Shown: positions 1 through 8,326 of the stretch, piece by piece
Layout of the letters: each line of letters starts with the position of its first letter
Position numbering within the stretch: the stretch's first letter is position 1
Source of the DNA: Deltaproteobacteria bacterium
GTDB taxonomy: Bacteria; Desulfobacterota; Desulfobaccia; Desulfobaccales; 0-14-0-80-60-11
NCBI GenBank assembly: GCA_003599195.1
Contig: QZIZ01000123.1
Span: 1 to 33,360 of the forward strand
Direction: 5' to 3'
Length of the DNA stretch: 33,360 bases
Notes under the pieces: model-generated
The model's input: only the letters and a program-made list of their open reading frames with translations
Told to the model about the DNA's origin: nothing
The model's database searches: none
Position numbers and translations under genes: made by a program

Positions 1-14
1 CTGCCCCCTGGCCC

Positions 15-1403
15 CTAACCCCCGCCGATCACCCCGAACAAGGTCCGCCCCTTATGGATGGTCTCTTCGTATTCCGCGGCTTCATCCGAGTCGTAGACCA
101 CGCCGCCTCCCACCGAAAAATGGGCCATACCCCGGGAGATAATAGCGGTGCGGATGGCCACGTTCAGGTCCAGGTTGCGGTGCAGCCCCAGGTAGCCGAT
201 GGCCCCGGTGTAAACGTGGCGCACGTGCGGCTCCAATTCGTCGATGATCTCCATGGACCGGATCTTGGGGCAGCCGGTGATAGAGCCCCCGGGAAAGGTG
301 GCCTTAAGAATATCCACGTGGCTGCAACCTTCCCGCACCTTGCCGGTGACGATGGACACCAGGTGGTAGACGTTCTGGTAGGCCTCCAGGCGCTTGTGCT
401 CCCGGACTTTGACCGTGCGGGCCTCGCAGACTTTGCCCAGGTCGTTCCGGAGCAGATCCACGATCATGGACAGTTCCGCGTCATCTTTGAGGCTTTCCTC
501 CAGTTCCCGGCGGAAGGCCGCGTCCTCCTCCGGCGTATGCCCCCGGGGCCGGGTGCCCTTGATGGGCCGGGTCTCCAGGTAATCTTCCCGGCGGTAAAGA
601 AACCGCTCCATGGAGGTGGAGAGGATGACGAAATCCCGGCAATTGAGATAGGCGTAAAAAGGCGCGGGGTTCAAATCAAAGAGACGGAGAAAGAGGCGAA
701 AGGCCTCCCCCTGGAAGGGGAAGGAGAAGCGCTGGGAGAGGTTCACCTGGTAGACGTCGCCCTGGCGGATATACTCCCGGATGCGGCTGACGGCCTGAAG
801 ATAGTCCTCCCGGGTGAAGTTGCTGGACAGAGCCCCTACCTGATATGAGCCCAGGGAATCGTCGGGAGGAAAAGAAGGGGTTTCCGGCGCTTCGGTTTGC
901 CGCCTGCCATTTGCGTCTTCATAAATAATCTTCACCTGCCAGAACCGCTCGGCCCGGCGGTCGTGCACCAGCATGTTCCGGGGAAAGGCCCAGACCATCT
1001 CCGGCAGCCCCAGGTCGTCCACCGCGGTGGCGGGCAGCCTCTCCAAAAGGTTCTTCAGGTCATAGGCCAGAAACCCGAAGCCGCCGGCGGCGCAGGGCTG
1101 CAAGGGGGAAGGCCCGGGCAGCTCCAGGGAGCCCAGGGCGTCCGCCAGGACCGTGAAAGGATCGGCCCGGAAGGACCGCTCCAGGCCGCTGCCGCTCACC
1201 TCCACCCCCGGGCCTTTGCTCTTGATAACCAGAAAAGGGTCCCAGCCCATCAGGGAGTAGCCGGCGCAATCCAAGTCCCCCCCGCTCAGCAGCAGCATGG
1301 CAAAGGGATGGTTTCTGAAGGGCGTAAAGAGCGCGGCCAGGTCCGCCACCCCGGGGGGAGGCGAAAAAGGCGATACCTCCAAATCCACGATGCGCCCGAA
1401 CAT
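15..1403 (-). CDS. pabB: Aminodeoxychorismate synthase component I (PabB)
   Basis: A 462-residue chorismate-utilising enzyme of the anthranilate synthase I family. It would convert chorismate with ammonia from PabA to 4-amino-4-deoxychorismate, the precursor of p-aminobenzoate and folate. The family core fills the C-terminal two thirds: RPIKGTRPRG near residue 280, the motif IVDLLRNDLGKVC, PGGSITGCPKIRSMEII, and a C-terminal GGGVVYDSD with EYEET. The lysine of PIKGT is the PabB-type residue; TrpE normally has alanine there (PIAGT), so I call pabB rather than trpE. The length is normal for PabB and no aminotransferase (PabC) domain is fused. It lies 9 bp after pabA on the same strand, a likely two-gene operon. 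Confidence 0.9.
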   Translation of the reverse strand: MFGRIVDLEVSPFSPPPGVADLAALFTPFRNHPFAMLLLSGGDLDCAGYSLMGWDPFLVIKSKGPGVEVSGSGLERSFRADPFTVLADALGSLELPGPSPLQPCAAGGFGFLAYDLKNLLERLPATAVDDLGLPEMVWAFPRNMLVHDRRAERFWQVKIIYEDANGRRQTEAPETPSFPPDDSLGSYQVGALSSNFTREDYLQAVSRIREYIRQGDVYQVNLSQRFSFPFQGEAFRLFLRLFDLNPAPFYAYLNCRDFVILSTSMERFLYRREDYLETRPIKGTRPRGHTPEEDAAFRRELEESLKDDAELSMIVDLLRNDLGKVCEARTVKVREHKRLEAYQNVYHLVSIVTGKVREGCSHVDILKATFPGGSITGCPKIRSMEIIDELEPHVRHVYTGAIGYLGLHRNLDLNVAIRTAIISRGMAHFSVGGGVVYDSDEAAEYEETIHKGRTLFGVIGGG

Positions 1404-1412
1404 AGTCTTTTG

Positions 1413-2066
1413 TCAAACCATTATATGGGATTGGGGGAGGGAGTCTGGGTGAGGGGGGCTAAGGTCCCCAGGTGAGACGCCTGGGCTACGGCCCTTAGCC
1501 CCCTCCCCCAGCCGCAGAAAATTCTCCGCCAGGGCATGGCCGTGTGCGGTGAGGAAGGATTCCGGGTGAAACTGCACGCCGTGGAGGGGGTAGCGGCGGT
1601 GGCTGAGGCCCATGATTACGCCGTCTCCGGTCCGGGCGGTGACTTCCAGTTCCGGGGAGCGGGGAGAAGCCATCAGGGAGTGGTACCGGGCCGCGGCGAA
1701 AGGGGAGGGGATCCCGGCAAATAGGCCCCGGCCGTGATGGAAGACCTGGTGGCGCTTGCCGTGCACCGGCGCCGGGGCCTTGACCGTGGCGCCGCCGAAG
1801 ACCTCGTTGATGGCCTGGTGCCCCAGGCAGACTCCCAGGATGGGGATTTTTTGATAAAAACGGGAAATAACCGCCTTGCTGATGCCCGCCTGGGCCGGGG
1901 CCTTGGGGCCGGGAGAGATGCAAATCCAGTCGGGTTGAAGCGCGTCGATTTCCGGGAGGCTCACCGCGTCATGGCGGAAGACCAGGACCTCCAGGTCGAA
2001 CTCATAGAAAAGCTGCACCAGGTTATAGGTGAAGGAGTCGTAATTATCGATCATCACCAGACGCAT
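1413..2066 (-). CDS. pabA: Aminodeoxychorismate synthase component II, glutamine amidotransferase (PabA)
   Basis: A 217-residue class I glutamine amidotransferase that would supply ammonia to the PabB encoded directly downstream. The start is the ATG giving MRLVMIDNYDSFTYN, the usual N-terminus of PabA/TrpG. The nucleophile elbow GVCLGHQ and the HPE of the Cys-His-Glu triad (GVQFHPESF) are both present. The family fold ends near LAENFLRLGEG. About 25 further residues rich in Pro, Ser and Gly look like run-on coding into the spacer rather than a domain. PabA and TrpG cannot be told apart by sequence alone; pairing with a PabB-type partner decides the name. Confidence 0.9.
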   Translation of the reverse strand: MRLVMIDNYDSFTYNLVQLFYEFDLEVLVFRHDAVSLPEIDALQPDWICISPGPKAPAQAGISKAVISRFYQKIPILGVCLGHQAINEVFGGATVKAPAPVHGKRHQVFHHGRGLFAGIPSPFAAARYHSLMASPRSPELEVTARTGDGVIMGLSHRRYPLHGVQFHPESFLTAHGHALAENFLRLGEGAKGRSPGVSPGDLSPPHPDSLPQSHIMV

Positions 2067-2144
2067 GGAAGGTGTCCTGTTTTCGGATCACTTGGGAAGA
2101 ATATTTTTCCCATCACTATAACTATCTTAAATCATTTATTTAAC

Positions 2145-2174
2145 TTGACAGAATTAGCGTTATGCTACTAATAT
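2145..2174 (+). promoter_or_regulatory. Sigma-70-type promoter for a candidate small RNA
   Basis: A perfect TTGACA (2145-2150) is followed after 18 bp by TAATAT (2169-2174), with an overlapping TATAAT at 2172-2177. The surroundings are AT-rich, unlike the GC-rich genes. Transcription would start near 2182. No open reading frame with a ribosome binding site follows; a strongly structured stretch does. Confidence 0.5.
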
Positions 2175-2181
2175 AATCTTC

Positions 2182-2360
2182 CAGATAAGGCTTTCGAGCC
2201 TGTGCGGATTACAGGGGGGCGAGGATGCCCGCCCTGCCGGCTTTTATGCTTTAGCAGCGGGACCTAGGCCCCCGCGTAACTGGTCCGGGCAAAGAATTCG
2301 AAGCCGCGGCAACACACGCCCCAAAATAAAAAAAGCCGCCCAGCGAGTCTGGGTGGCTTT
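2182..2360 (+). ncRNA. Candidate structured small RNA, family not recognised
   Basis: Downstream of the promoter at 2145-2174 the sequence forms several good hairpins. GGCT-TTCG-AGCC (2189-2200) is a UUCG tetraloop hairpin. CAGGGGGGC (2212-2220) pairs with GCCCGCCCTG (2227-2236) around the loop GAGGAT, with one bulge. GCGGG (2257-2261) pairs with CCCGC (2271-2275), and GGACC (2260-2264) can alternatively pair with GGTCC (2282-2286). A terminator-type hairpin closes the region at 2332-2360. The length of about 180 nt would suit 6S RNA, but I could not find a 6S closing stem. Three GGA motifs, one in a hairpin loop, would also suit a CsrA-binding RNA. Neither assignment is firm. Confidence 0.4.
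2332..2360 (-). terminator. Intrinsic terminator, best in the minus direction
   Basis: AAAGCCGCCCAG (2332-2343) and CTGGGTGGCTTT (2349-2360) form a 12-bp stem with one G-U pair and a 5-nt loop. On the minus strand the stem is followed by a T-rich run (complement of the A-tract at 2323-2334), the classical form. On the plus strand only three T residues follow, so termination of the plus transcript would be weaker. Confidence 0.7.
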
Positions 2361-2382
2361 CGCCTGAACATAACTCAAGTTA

Positions 2383-2412
2383 CTTATATCGGAAGCGTAC
2401 CTGCGGTGTCAA
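2383..2412 (-). promoter_or_regulatory. Sigma-70-type promoter facing the terminator at 2332-2360
   Basis: On the minus strand TTGACA (complement of 2407-2412) is followed after 18 bp by TATAAG (complement of 2383-2388). Transcription would start near 2376 and meet the terminator after only about 50 nt. No coding sequence fits in between, so this would be a very short RNA convergent with the one from 2182. Confidence 0.45.
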
Positions 2413-2617
2413 CTCTTTTCTGCGCCACATAACAGAGGCGGGTCTCTCCGCCTCGGAGCTGGATTCCTGGCTGTTAATTGGCATAAGAATTGAATACGGC
2501 TAATTAACCATATTTATTGGGTCCTTCTTTCCCGGGCATCGAACGTTTTCTGGGATGTTGGATACTTCAGCCGGGCAGAAAATATTTCTAATTATTTACA
2601 ACAAGAAAGAAATTATC

Positions 2618-2667
2618 TTGCTTAACCTATCATTATTATATAATTAATAGTCTTTATAGAAAGGAGG
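2618..2667 (+). promoter_or_regulatory. Putative promoter and strong Shine-Dalgarno upstream of the sensor kinase
   Basis: TTGCTT (2618-2623) and TATAAT (2639-2644) lie in an AT-rich stretch with a short 15-bp spacer. A strong AAAGGAGG follows at 2660-2667. No ATG, GTG or TTG start lies at the usual distance from it. The only in-frame codon close by is ATC at 2671, and the kinase frame is open from 2644. The remainder of 2361-2617 shows nothing recognisable. Confidence 0.3.
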
Positions 2668-2781
2668 GCCATCGGTTCAGCATTCACGGGCGCCAGCAGG
2701 AAGCTGGGATTATCGGATATTATTAATTTGCTCGCCTTTCAACTGGAAGCAGCGGCATCCACTCAGGATGAGGAGGAGATC

Positions 2782-3942
2782 ATGGCCCTTGCCGCTCTTT
2801 GCCATTTCACCACCGCCATCTGCCGGTCTCCGGATCTGCAGCAGGTCCTTCAGGCCTCACTGGACCTGGTAATCCACCAGGTGATCCGAGCCGAGGCCGG
2901 CGCCATCATCTTTTTAAGGGATGCCCAAACCGACGGACTGGCGGCCGCGGTCCACCAGGGCTTGCCGGAGAGCCACCCCTGCCTGGGCAAAGGGTTCCCG
3001 GAGAAATGTCTGTGCGGCCTGGCCGCCCATAGCGGCAAGGTGATCTATTCCCGGAACGGCTGTGAGGATGAGCGGCACATTCACCGCTGGCCGGGGATGG
3101 CCTCCCATCAAGACCTCTCCCTGCCCCTGAAGGTCCGGGACCAGATCGTGGGGGTCCTGCATCTGTATCTGACTCCGGATAAAGAAATAGGTGAGTGGGA
3201 ACTCCTACTGTTAGAGATCGTGAGCGGCCAGCTCAGCCTCGCCATTGATAATGCCCGGCTGGCCGCGGCTATCCAGGAAAAAAGTGAGCAATTGCATGGC
3301 CTGCACACCCGGCTGGCCGAATCGGAAGAGGCGGAACGGCGCCGCCTGGCCCTGGAGCTGCACGACGGCGTGGGGCAGAACCTCTCCGTTCTGAACCTCA
3401 ACCTGAACCGGGCGCAAACCCTGCTCCCGCCTGATCCGGGAGATAAGCTCCATTCCTGCCTGACTGATTCAATAGCCCTGGTATCCGAGACCGCGGACCT
3501 GATCCGCGACCTGACGACCAGGTTAAGGCCGTCGCTGCTGAATGACTTCGGATTGTTGGCCGCACTGCGCTGGTACGGGGTCCTCTTTGCCCGGCGGACG
3601 GGTATCGCCGTCAATATCGAAGGGTGTGAACCAACGCCCCGGCTGCCCATTTGGGTGGAGCTGCCTCTATTCCGCATCGTCCAGGAGGCGCTCACCAACG
3701 TTGCCAAGCACGCCCAGGTCTCCCAGGTTACCATCACCGAAGAGGTGGAAGAGGACCGCGTGCGGCTGGTGATCGCCGATAAGGGGGTGGGCTTCCACCT
3801 GCCCGACCTGGACCGGTCCGGGAACTCCCAAAACTGGGGATTGATGATTATGAAGGAACGGGCCGCGGCGGTGGGCGGAGATTGCCGCTTCGAGTCCAGC
3901 CCGTGGGCGGGAACCAGGGTGGTGGTGGAGGCGCCCCGGTGA
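2782..3942 (+). CDS. GAF-domain sensor histidine kinase, NarL/NreB type
   Basis: A 386-residue kinase without membrane segments, so probably a cytoplasmic sensor. A GAF domain covers about residues 10-155 and contains a cysteine cluster (KCLCG and NGCEDERH). A HisKA_3 dimerisation domain follows with the H-box LELHDGVGQ (phospho-acceptor His194). The HATPase_c domain has the N-box EALTNVAKHA, ADKGVGF and a late G-box (NWGLMIMKERA). It autophosphorylates and passes phosphate to the regulator whose GTG start overlaps its stop by 4 bp. I chose ATG 2782 because GAGGAGGAG stands 4-6 nt upstream; a TTG at 2728 or an upstream non-ATG start served by the Shine-Dalgarno at 2660 is possible. The signal sensed is unknown. 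Confidence 0.85.
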   Translation: MALAALCHFTTAICRSPDLQQVLQASLDLVIHQVIRAEAGAIIFLRDAQTDGLAAAVHQGLPESHPCLGKGFPEKCLCGLAAHSGKVIYSRNGCEDERHIHRWPGMASHQDLSLPLKVRDQIVGVLHLYLTPDKEIGEWELLLLEIVSGQLSLAIDNARLAAAIQEKSEQLHGLHTRLAESEEAERRRLALELHDGVGQNLSVLNLNLNRAQTLLPPDPGDKLHSCLTDSIALVSETADLIRDLTTRLRPSLLNDFGLLAALRWYGVLFARRTGIAVNIEGCEPTPRLPIWVELPLFRIVQEALTNVAKHAQVSQVTITEEVEEDRVRLVIADKGVGFHLPDLDRSGNSQNWGLMIMKERAAAVGGDCRFESSPWAGTRVVVEAPR

Positions 3943-4592
3943 ACATCTCTATCTTCCTGGCCGATGATCATGCGGTAGTACGCGACGGCCTGAAGCTCTT
4001 ACTGGAGAACCAACCGGGATTTCAGGTGGTGGGCGCAGTCGCTAACGGCCGGGAAGCGGTGCGCCAAATCGCCAGCCTGCGTCCGCGTATCGCCCTGCTG
4101 GACATCTCCATGCCTCAACTGAACGGCATTGAGGCCGCGCTCCTGATCAGGGAACAGAACCCGGACACCCGAGTCATCATTCTCTCCATGCATACTACCA
4201 GCGACCTTGTCTTTCAGGCCCTCAAATCCGGCGCCTGGGGGTACCTGGTGAAAGAAGAAGCCGGCGCCGAGGTGGTCAAGGCCGTCCTGGAGGTCCACGC
4301 CGGCCGCCGCTATCTGAGTCGGAAGATTATGGATCTGGTCTTGGATTGTTGCCTGACCATAAACCAGCCCGAGTTCGGGGCAAGCCCCCTGGCCCGCCTC
4401 AGTCCCCGGGAGCGGGAAGTGCTGCAGCTGGTGGCGGAAGGCAAATCCTCCGCGAACATCGCCCGGATACTCCCATTGTCCCCCAAAACAGTGGACACTT
4501 ATCGCAGCCGGTTAATGAAGAAGTTAGGCGTCAAAGACCTCCCCGGTCTCATCAAGTTCGTGCTCCGGCACGGCTTGACTCCCATGGATTGA
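3939..4592 (+). CDS. NarL/FixJ-family response regulator
   Basis: A 217-residue two-domain regulator. The receiver domain has the acidic pair DD near residues 8-9, the phospho-acceptor aspartate in ALLDISMPQ, and the conserved lysine in YLVKEE. A LuxR-type HTH follows (LSPREREVLQLVAEGKS through KTVDTYRSRLMKKLGV). The start is GTG 3939, overlapping the kinase stop (GTGA) and preceded by GGAGG; this gives the usual receiver N-terminus beginning VNISIFLADDH. With the kinase it forms a translationally coupled two-component system. Its target genes are not evident here. Confidence 0.88.
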   Translation: MNISIFLADDHAVVRDGLKLLLENQPGFQVVGAVANGREAVRQIASLRPRIALLDISMPQLNGIEAALLIREQNPDTRVIILSMHTTSDLVFQALKSGAWGYLVKEEAGAEVVKAVLEVHAGRRYLSRKIMDLVLDCCLTINQPEFGASPLARLSPREREVLQLVAEGKSSANIARILPLSPKTVDTYRSRLMKKLGVKDLPGLIKFVLRHGLTPMD

Positions 4593-4843
4593 TGGGACCG
4601 GTGGACCAAGCCTGGATAATCCTGGTGTCCGCAGAGTCATCTCCTGCATTTATTTTTTACATTATCAAAGTTTCCCCCCTACGCTTGTCTAATTTTCCTG
4701 ACAGATAATCGGCGGCTTCGTTCCTAGCTTTCCTATTATTAAGGCGACAACCTTCAAAGAATCACCGGTGAAGGGTACCCAAAGGCGGCAACCCGGAGGC
4801 ATTATCAACCTTCCCTTCCGGCAGCATCCATAAAGAAAACGCC

Positions 4844-6568
4844 ATGGCTGAAGGCAGATCGGAAATAAGATTAAGTCCTTCTCTGCGCGGCCGGATTGAG
4901 CGGTTCTTGGCAGCCGCCGGCCCCGCCCTGGAAGAATTTCCCCCCTTGGAAACCCAGAAGCTGGTGTCTGAACTATATGTGCACCAGATGGAGCTGCATT
5001 TACGGAATGAGGAATTGCGCCGGAAACAGGTGGTGGTGCAAAGATTCCTGCACCGGCAGGAGGAAATCCAAAGCGAAGAACGCTTCCGTAGCATGGCCCA
5101 GACCGCAATCGACGCGGTCATCTCCACGGACGAACGCGGCCGCATCATCTCCTGGAATCAGGGGGCCCAGGCCATCTTCGGTTATCAGGAAGATGAGGTG
5201 CTGGATCAACACCTCGCCATCCTCTTCCCGGAACGCTACCGGGCCGCGTGCCGGCGCAAAGTGGAGCGGAGGCGTTTCTCCGGGATGGTTCCTTTTCCGG
5301 GCAAGGCCATGGAACTCCACGGGTTACGCCAGGACGGAGGAGAATTTCCCCTGGAGCTCTCATTAAGCAGGTGGGAAGCTGGCGCAAATAGCGGCTATAC
5401 CGCAATTATCCGGGACATCAGCAAGCGTTGGGCCTTGACTCTGGCCTTGGAGGGGGCGGCGCATAAATGGCGGACCACTTTCGACGCCATCGGCGACGGC
5501 GTCTTTCTCCTGAACCTGGATTATGAGATTCTCCAGTGCAACCATGCCATGTCGGACCAGGTGCGGAAGCCCTTCGGCGAGATCATCGGCCGCCGTTGCC
5601 ATAAAGTGGTGCACCGGCGGTCCTCCCCCATCGATGGATGCCCGTTTGTGCGCATGAAGAAAAGCCGCCGGCGGGAAACCCTGATTTTGCGCCGGGACGA
5701 CTGCTGGTTCAAGATCGCGGTGGACCCCATCCTGGATGATGACGGCAACCTGAGAGGCGGGGTGCACGTCACTACCGATATCACCACCATGATGCTGGCC
5801 CAGGAAGCTTTAAAGGAGACCCTGGCGAGATTAAAACGGAACATGGATGAAACTGTTGCGGTTCTGGCGGCCACCGCGGGGAGCCGGGACCCTTATACCG
5901 CGGGGCACCAGCATAATGTGGCTCAATTGGCCTGCGCCATCGCCCGGGAGATGGGGTTAAGTCCCGAGCAGTTCGAGGGAATCCGGGTTATCGGCCTCCT
6001 CCACGATATCGGCAAGGTCGCGGTGCCGGCGGAGCTCCTCAGTAAACCGGGGAAGCTCTCGGAACTCGAGTTCGGCATCATCAAAAGCCACAGCCTCATG
6101 GGTTATGAGATCCTCAAGCGGATAGAATTCCCCTGGCCGGTGGCGCTGGCGGTCCTCCAGCACCACGAACGGCTGGACGGTTCAGGATACCCGGGAAGGC
6201 TGCCGGGCGCGGAAATCTGCCTCGAGGCCAAAATCATCGCCGTGGCCGACGTGGTGGAAGCCATGTCCTCCCACCGTCCTTACCGGTCTTCCCTGGGGAT
6301 CGACCGGGCCCTGGAGGAGATATTTCAGGGCAGGGGGGTCTGTTATGACCCGGAGATTGTGGATGCCTGCATTTCTCTCTTTACCCAAAAGGGGTTTAGT
6401 TTCGGCCAGGAGCCATTCCTGATATTGAGTCCTGCCGATGAAACTGGGGCAGCTCAGGGAGGCCCCGGACCCGGCAGGGAACCGGCCGCAGTGAGGTCCG
6501 AAGAGACTCCGGTCCAAAAGGGAAAATCAGCGGCAAAGAAATCGGGCGGCCTGGAGGGGCGGCAATGA
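4844..6568 (+). CDS. PAS-PAS-HD-GYP protein, probable c-di-GMP phosphodiesterase
   Basis: A 574-residue soluble signalling protein. A short helical N-terminal region precedes two PAS domains (about residues 75-195 and 205-325; typical stretches are AVISTDERGRIISWNQGA and GVFLLNLDYEILQCNHAM). An HD-GYP domain follows (about 335-520) with HDIGK near residue 386 and HHERLDGSGYP near 439, so the metal-binding HD and the GYP signature are both intact. HD-GYP domains hydrolyse cyclic di-GMP to pGpG or GMP. The C-terminal 50 residues are charged and probably disordered. The gene after it overlaps by 4 bp. The 251-bp spacer upstream contains the palindromes CACCGGTG and GGGTACCC, of unknown role. Confidence 0.88.
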   Translation: MAEGRSEIRLSPSLRGRIERFLAAAGPALEEFPPLETQKLVSELYVHQMELHLRNEELRRKQVVVQRFLHRQEEIQSEERFRSMAQTAIDAVISTDERGRIISWNQGAQAIFGYQEDEVLDQHLAILFPERYRAACRRKVERRRFSGMVPFPGKAMELHGLRQDGGEFPLELSLSRWEAGANSGYTAIIRDISKRWALTLALEGAAHKWRTTFDAIGDGVFLLNLDYEILQCNHAMSDQVRKPFGEIIGRRCHKVVHRRSSPIDGCPFVRMKKSRRRETLILRRDDCWFKIAVDPILDDDGNLRGGVHVTTDITTMMLAQEALKETLARLKRNMDETVAVLAATAGSRDPYTAGHQHNVAQLACAIAREMGLSPEQFEGIRVIGLLHDIGKVAVPAELLSKPGKLSELEFGIIKSHSLMGYEILKRIEFPWPVALAVLQHHERLDGSGYPGRLPGAEICLEAKIIAVADVVEAMSSHRPYRSSLGIDRALEEIFQGRGVCYDPEIVDACISLFTQKGFSFGQEPFLILSPADETGAAQGGPGPGREPAAVRSEETPVQKGKSAAKKSGGLEGRQ

Positions 6569-7221
6569 CCCCGGCGGCCCGGCGCCTCCCTGATAGACCC
6601 GGGCATCAAGGCCCGGAAAAGGAAGACTCGATCAGGACCTTGTTTTATTTCCCCATCATCCATACGCCCGCGGACATGGGAGCGCTCAAGGGGTCGGTGG
6701 TCAGGGCCACCCTGGAAAAGCTGGGACGAACCGGGCTGACTCAAAAGTTGCAGCGGATCGAAGAATTCTGGACGGGAGTCGAAAGGGCCATCGGTTGTTT
6801 GTCCCTGTCCTTTGACCGGCTGCGCCTGTATCAGGACGGCCTGCCGGTGTGCGGCCGGGAAGCGGAGATCGTGACGGAGCTGGCCCAGACGGGCAACCGC
6901 AACCATCAACTCCTGTTGCGCCTGATGGAGCAAGGAGCGGCCATTATGGGGACCGAATCCAGCGACCTGCTGGTGCAGGAATATCAGCTGGCCTTGCAGT
7001 CCTATACTTCACCCCCGCCCCGGGCCGCGGGGCTGGCGGCCCGGCGCCGGGCTTTAAGTGAATCCCTGCTGCAACAGCGAGATCAATTTGTTGCCTGGCG
7101 GATCAATGAAACTCTGCAAAGAGGCGAAACGGGCATCCTTTTTATGGGGATGCTCCACGCAGTGGCAAATTTTCTCGATCAGGACATTAAGGTGATCTAT
7201 CCGCTTCACCGGCCTCGTTGA
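6565..7221 (+). CDS. Conserved protein of unknown function
   Basis: A 218-residue soluble protein whose ATG overlaps the stop of the HD-GYP gene (ATGA), so it is probably translated with it. The region from FYFPIIHTPADMG onward, with RLYQDGLPVCGREAEIV and NRNHQLLLRLMEQGA, reads like a conserved family I have seen as hypothetical in anaerobic bacteria, but I can give no function. The C-terminal GETGILFMGMLHAV is faintly like the Gly-X-X-His motif of TraB-type proteins; I do not rely on it. The first 25 residues look unconserved, so TTG 6640 is an alternative start. Confidence 0.65.
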   Translation: MTPAARRLPDRPGHQGPEKEDSIRTLFYFPIIHTPADMGALKGSVVRATLEKLGRTGLTQKLQRIEEFWTGVERAIGCLSLSFDRLRLYQDGLPVCGREAEIVTELAQTGNRNHQLLLRLMEQGAAIMGTESSDLLVQEYQLALQSYTSPPPRAAGLAARRRALSESLLQQRDQFVAWRINETLQRGETGILFMGMLHAVANFLDQDIKVIYPLHRPR

Positions 7222-7234
7222 ACCCGAGGTGGTC

Positions 7235-8308
7235 ATGGATGCAAATGTAGCCCGGGTGCTTATCGTGGATGACGACCAGGAACTCCGTGCGATGCTGGCC
7301 GCGCTCATGCACAGGGAAGGGCTGATAAGCCTGGTGGCGCCTGACGGGGGAACGGCCCTGGAGATGGTGCCGGTGGCCGGGCCGGACCTGCTGCTGGTGG
7401 ATGTCAAGATGCCCGGCATCGACGGCATGGAAGTATTGAAGCGGGTCAAGGAAACGGATCCTCGGCTGCCGGTGGTCCTCATTACCGCCTACGCCGAGAT
7501 CCCCGCGTCGGTCGCAGCCATGCGGGCCGGGGCCTTTGATTATCTGGCCAAGCCTTTTGACCATGCGGAAGTCATCCGGGTGGTGCGGGCCGCGCTGGCG
7601 GAACGGGAACGCCAGCGAAAGTTTTATGCGGACCGGGGGTCTGGGGAGCATTGCCTCCGGGTCCTGATGGGCCCCAGCGATGCCGTCACCCGGATCATCA
7701 GGGAGGTGAACCGGGTGGCCCAATCGGATTTCAGCGTCATTATCCAGGGAGAAACCGGCGCCAGCAAGGAACTGGTGGCCCGGGCCATCTACCAGTTGAG
7801 CCGCCGCGGCGGCGCTCCTTTTATTCCCCTGGATTGCGGCTCTATTCCCGAAACCCTGATCGAGAGCGAGCTCTTCGGTTATCAAAAAGGGGCCTTTACC
7901 GGCGCGGCGATGTCCAAGATGGGTAAGTTCGGGGAATTCCAGCAGCGGGATGTGAAAGGGGTCTACGGCTTCTCCGTGAAGGTGGGGCTGGGTGATAAAG
8001 AGGTTAAGGTTGAGCCCTTCGGCAACATCCGCCGGCAAGAGGAAACCGGAGAAACCGTGGTGCAGGAGATCCGGGAGCCCGTGGTGGATGTGTTTGAGGA
8101 AAAGGATCATACCCTGGTGGTGGCCGAAATGCCGGGCATCAGCGTCAAAGACGTGCGCCTGGAGGTCAAGGACGATCTGCTCACCATCCATGCGGAAAAA
8201 GGGGATAAGAAGTACCGCAAGGAAATCCTCCTGCTCCGGAGCTATCCCCGGAATAAGATGAAAATGGCCTGCAACAACGGCATCCTGGAGATCAAGTGCG
8301 TTCTCTAG
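7235..8308 (+). CDS. Chimera: NtrC-type response regulator N-terminus joined to GvpH (Hsp20-like)
   Basis: The first 120 residues are an intact receiver domain (DDD at 12-14, Asp56 in LLLVDVKMPG, AKPFD). It leads into a sigma-54 AAA+ domain with a degenerate Walker A (GETGASKE) and reaches GAFTGA at about 219-224. About ten residues later the sequence changes to a gas vesicle protein GvpH: GVYGFSVKVGLGDKEVKVEP, then an alpha-crystallin domain (VVDVFEEKDHTLVVAEMPG ... GILEIKC). The rest of the AAA+ domain (Walker B, sensor, arginine finger), the DNA-binding HTH and the usual first residues of GvpH are absent. The frame stays open across the joint. As it stands it cannot act as a sigma-54 activator. 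I chose ATG 7235, preceded by GAGG. It opens the gas vesicle cluster. Confidence 0.75.
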   Translation: MDANVARVLIVDDDQELRAMLAALMHREGLISLVAPDGGTALEMVPVAGPDLLLVDVKMPGIDGMEVLKRVKETDPRLPVVLITAYAEIPASVAAMRAGAFDYLAKPFDHAEVIRVVRAALAERERQRKFYADRGSGEHCLRVLMGPSDAVTRIIREVNRVAQSDFSVIIQGETGASKELVARAIYQLSRRGGAPFIPLDCGSIPETLIESELFGYQKGAFTGAAMSKMGKFGEFQQRDVKGVYGFSVKVGLGDKEVKVEPFGNIRRQEETGETVVQEIREPVVDVFEEKDHTLVVAEMPGISVKDVRLEVKDDLLTIHAEKGDKKYRKEILLLRSYPRNKMKMACNNGILEIKCVL

Positions 8309-8326
8309 TAATCCCGGGAGGGAGTC

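Noticed and set aside
15..1403. trpE (anthranilate synthase component I) instead of pabB
   Set aside because: The motif reads PIKGT with lysine, the PabB-type residue, not PIAGT; no trp genes are nearby.
54..1475. Long plus-strand open frames opposite pabB
   Set aside because: They mirror the GC-rich codon pattern of pabB, have no ribosome binding sites and no recognisable domains.
2182..2360. Assignment of the candidate RNA as 6S RNA or as a ZTP or c-di-GMP riboswitch
   Set aside because: Length suits 6S, and a few short strings look riboswitch-like, but I could not find the 6S closing stem or the full conserved core of any riboswitch.
4593..4843. c-di-GMP riboswitch ahead of the HD-GYP gene
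   Set aside because: The spacer has palindromes and small hairpins but lacks the GEMM core motifs.
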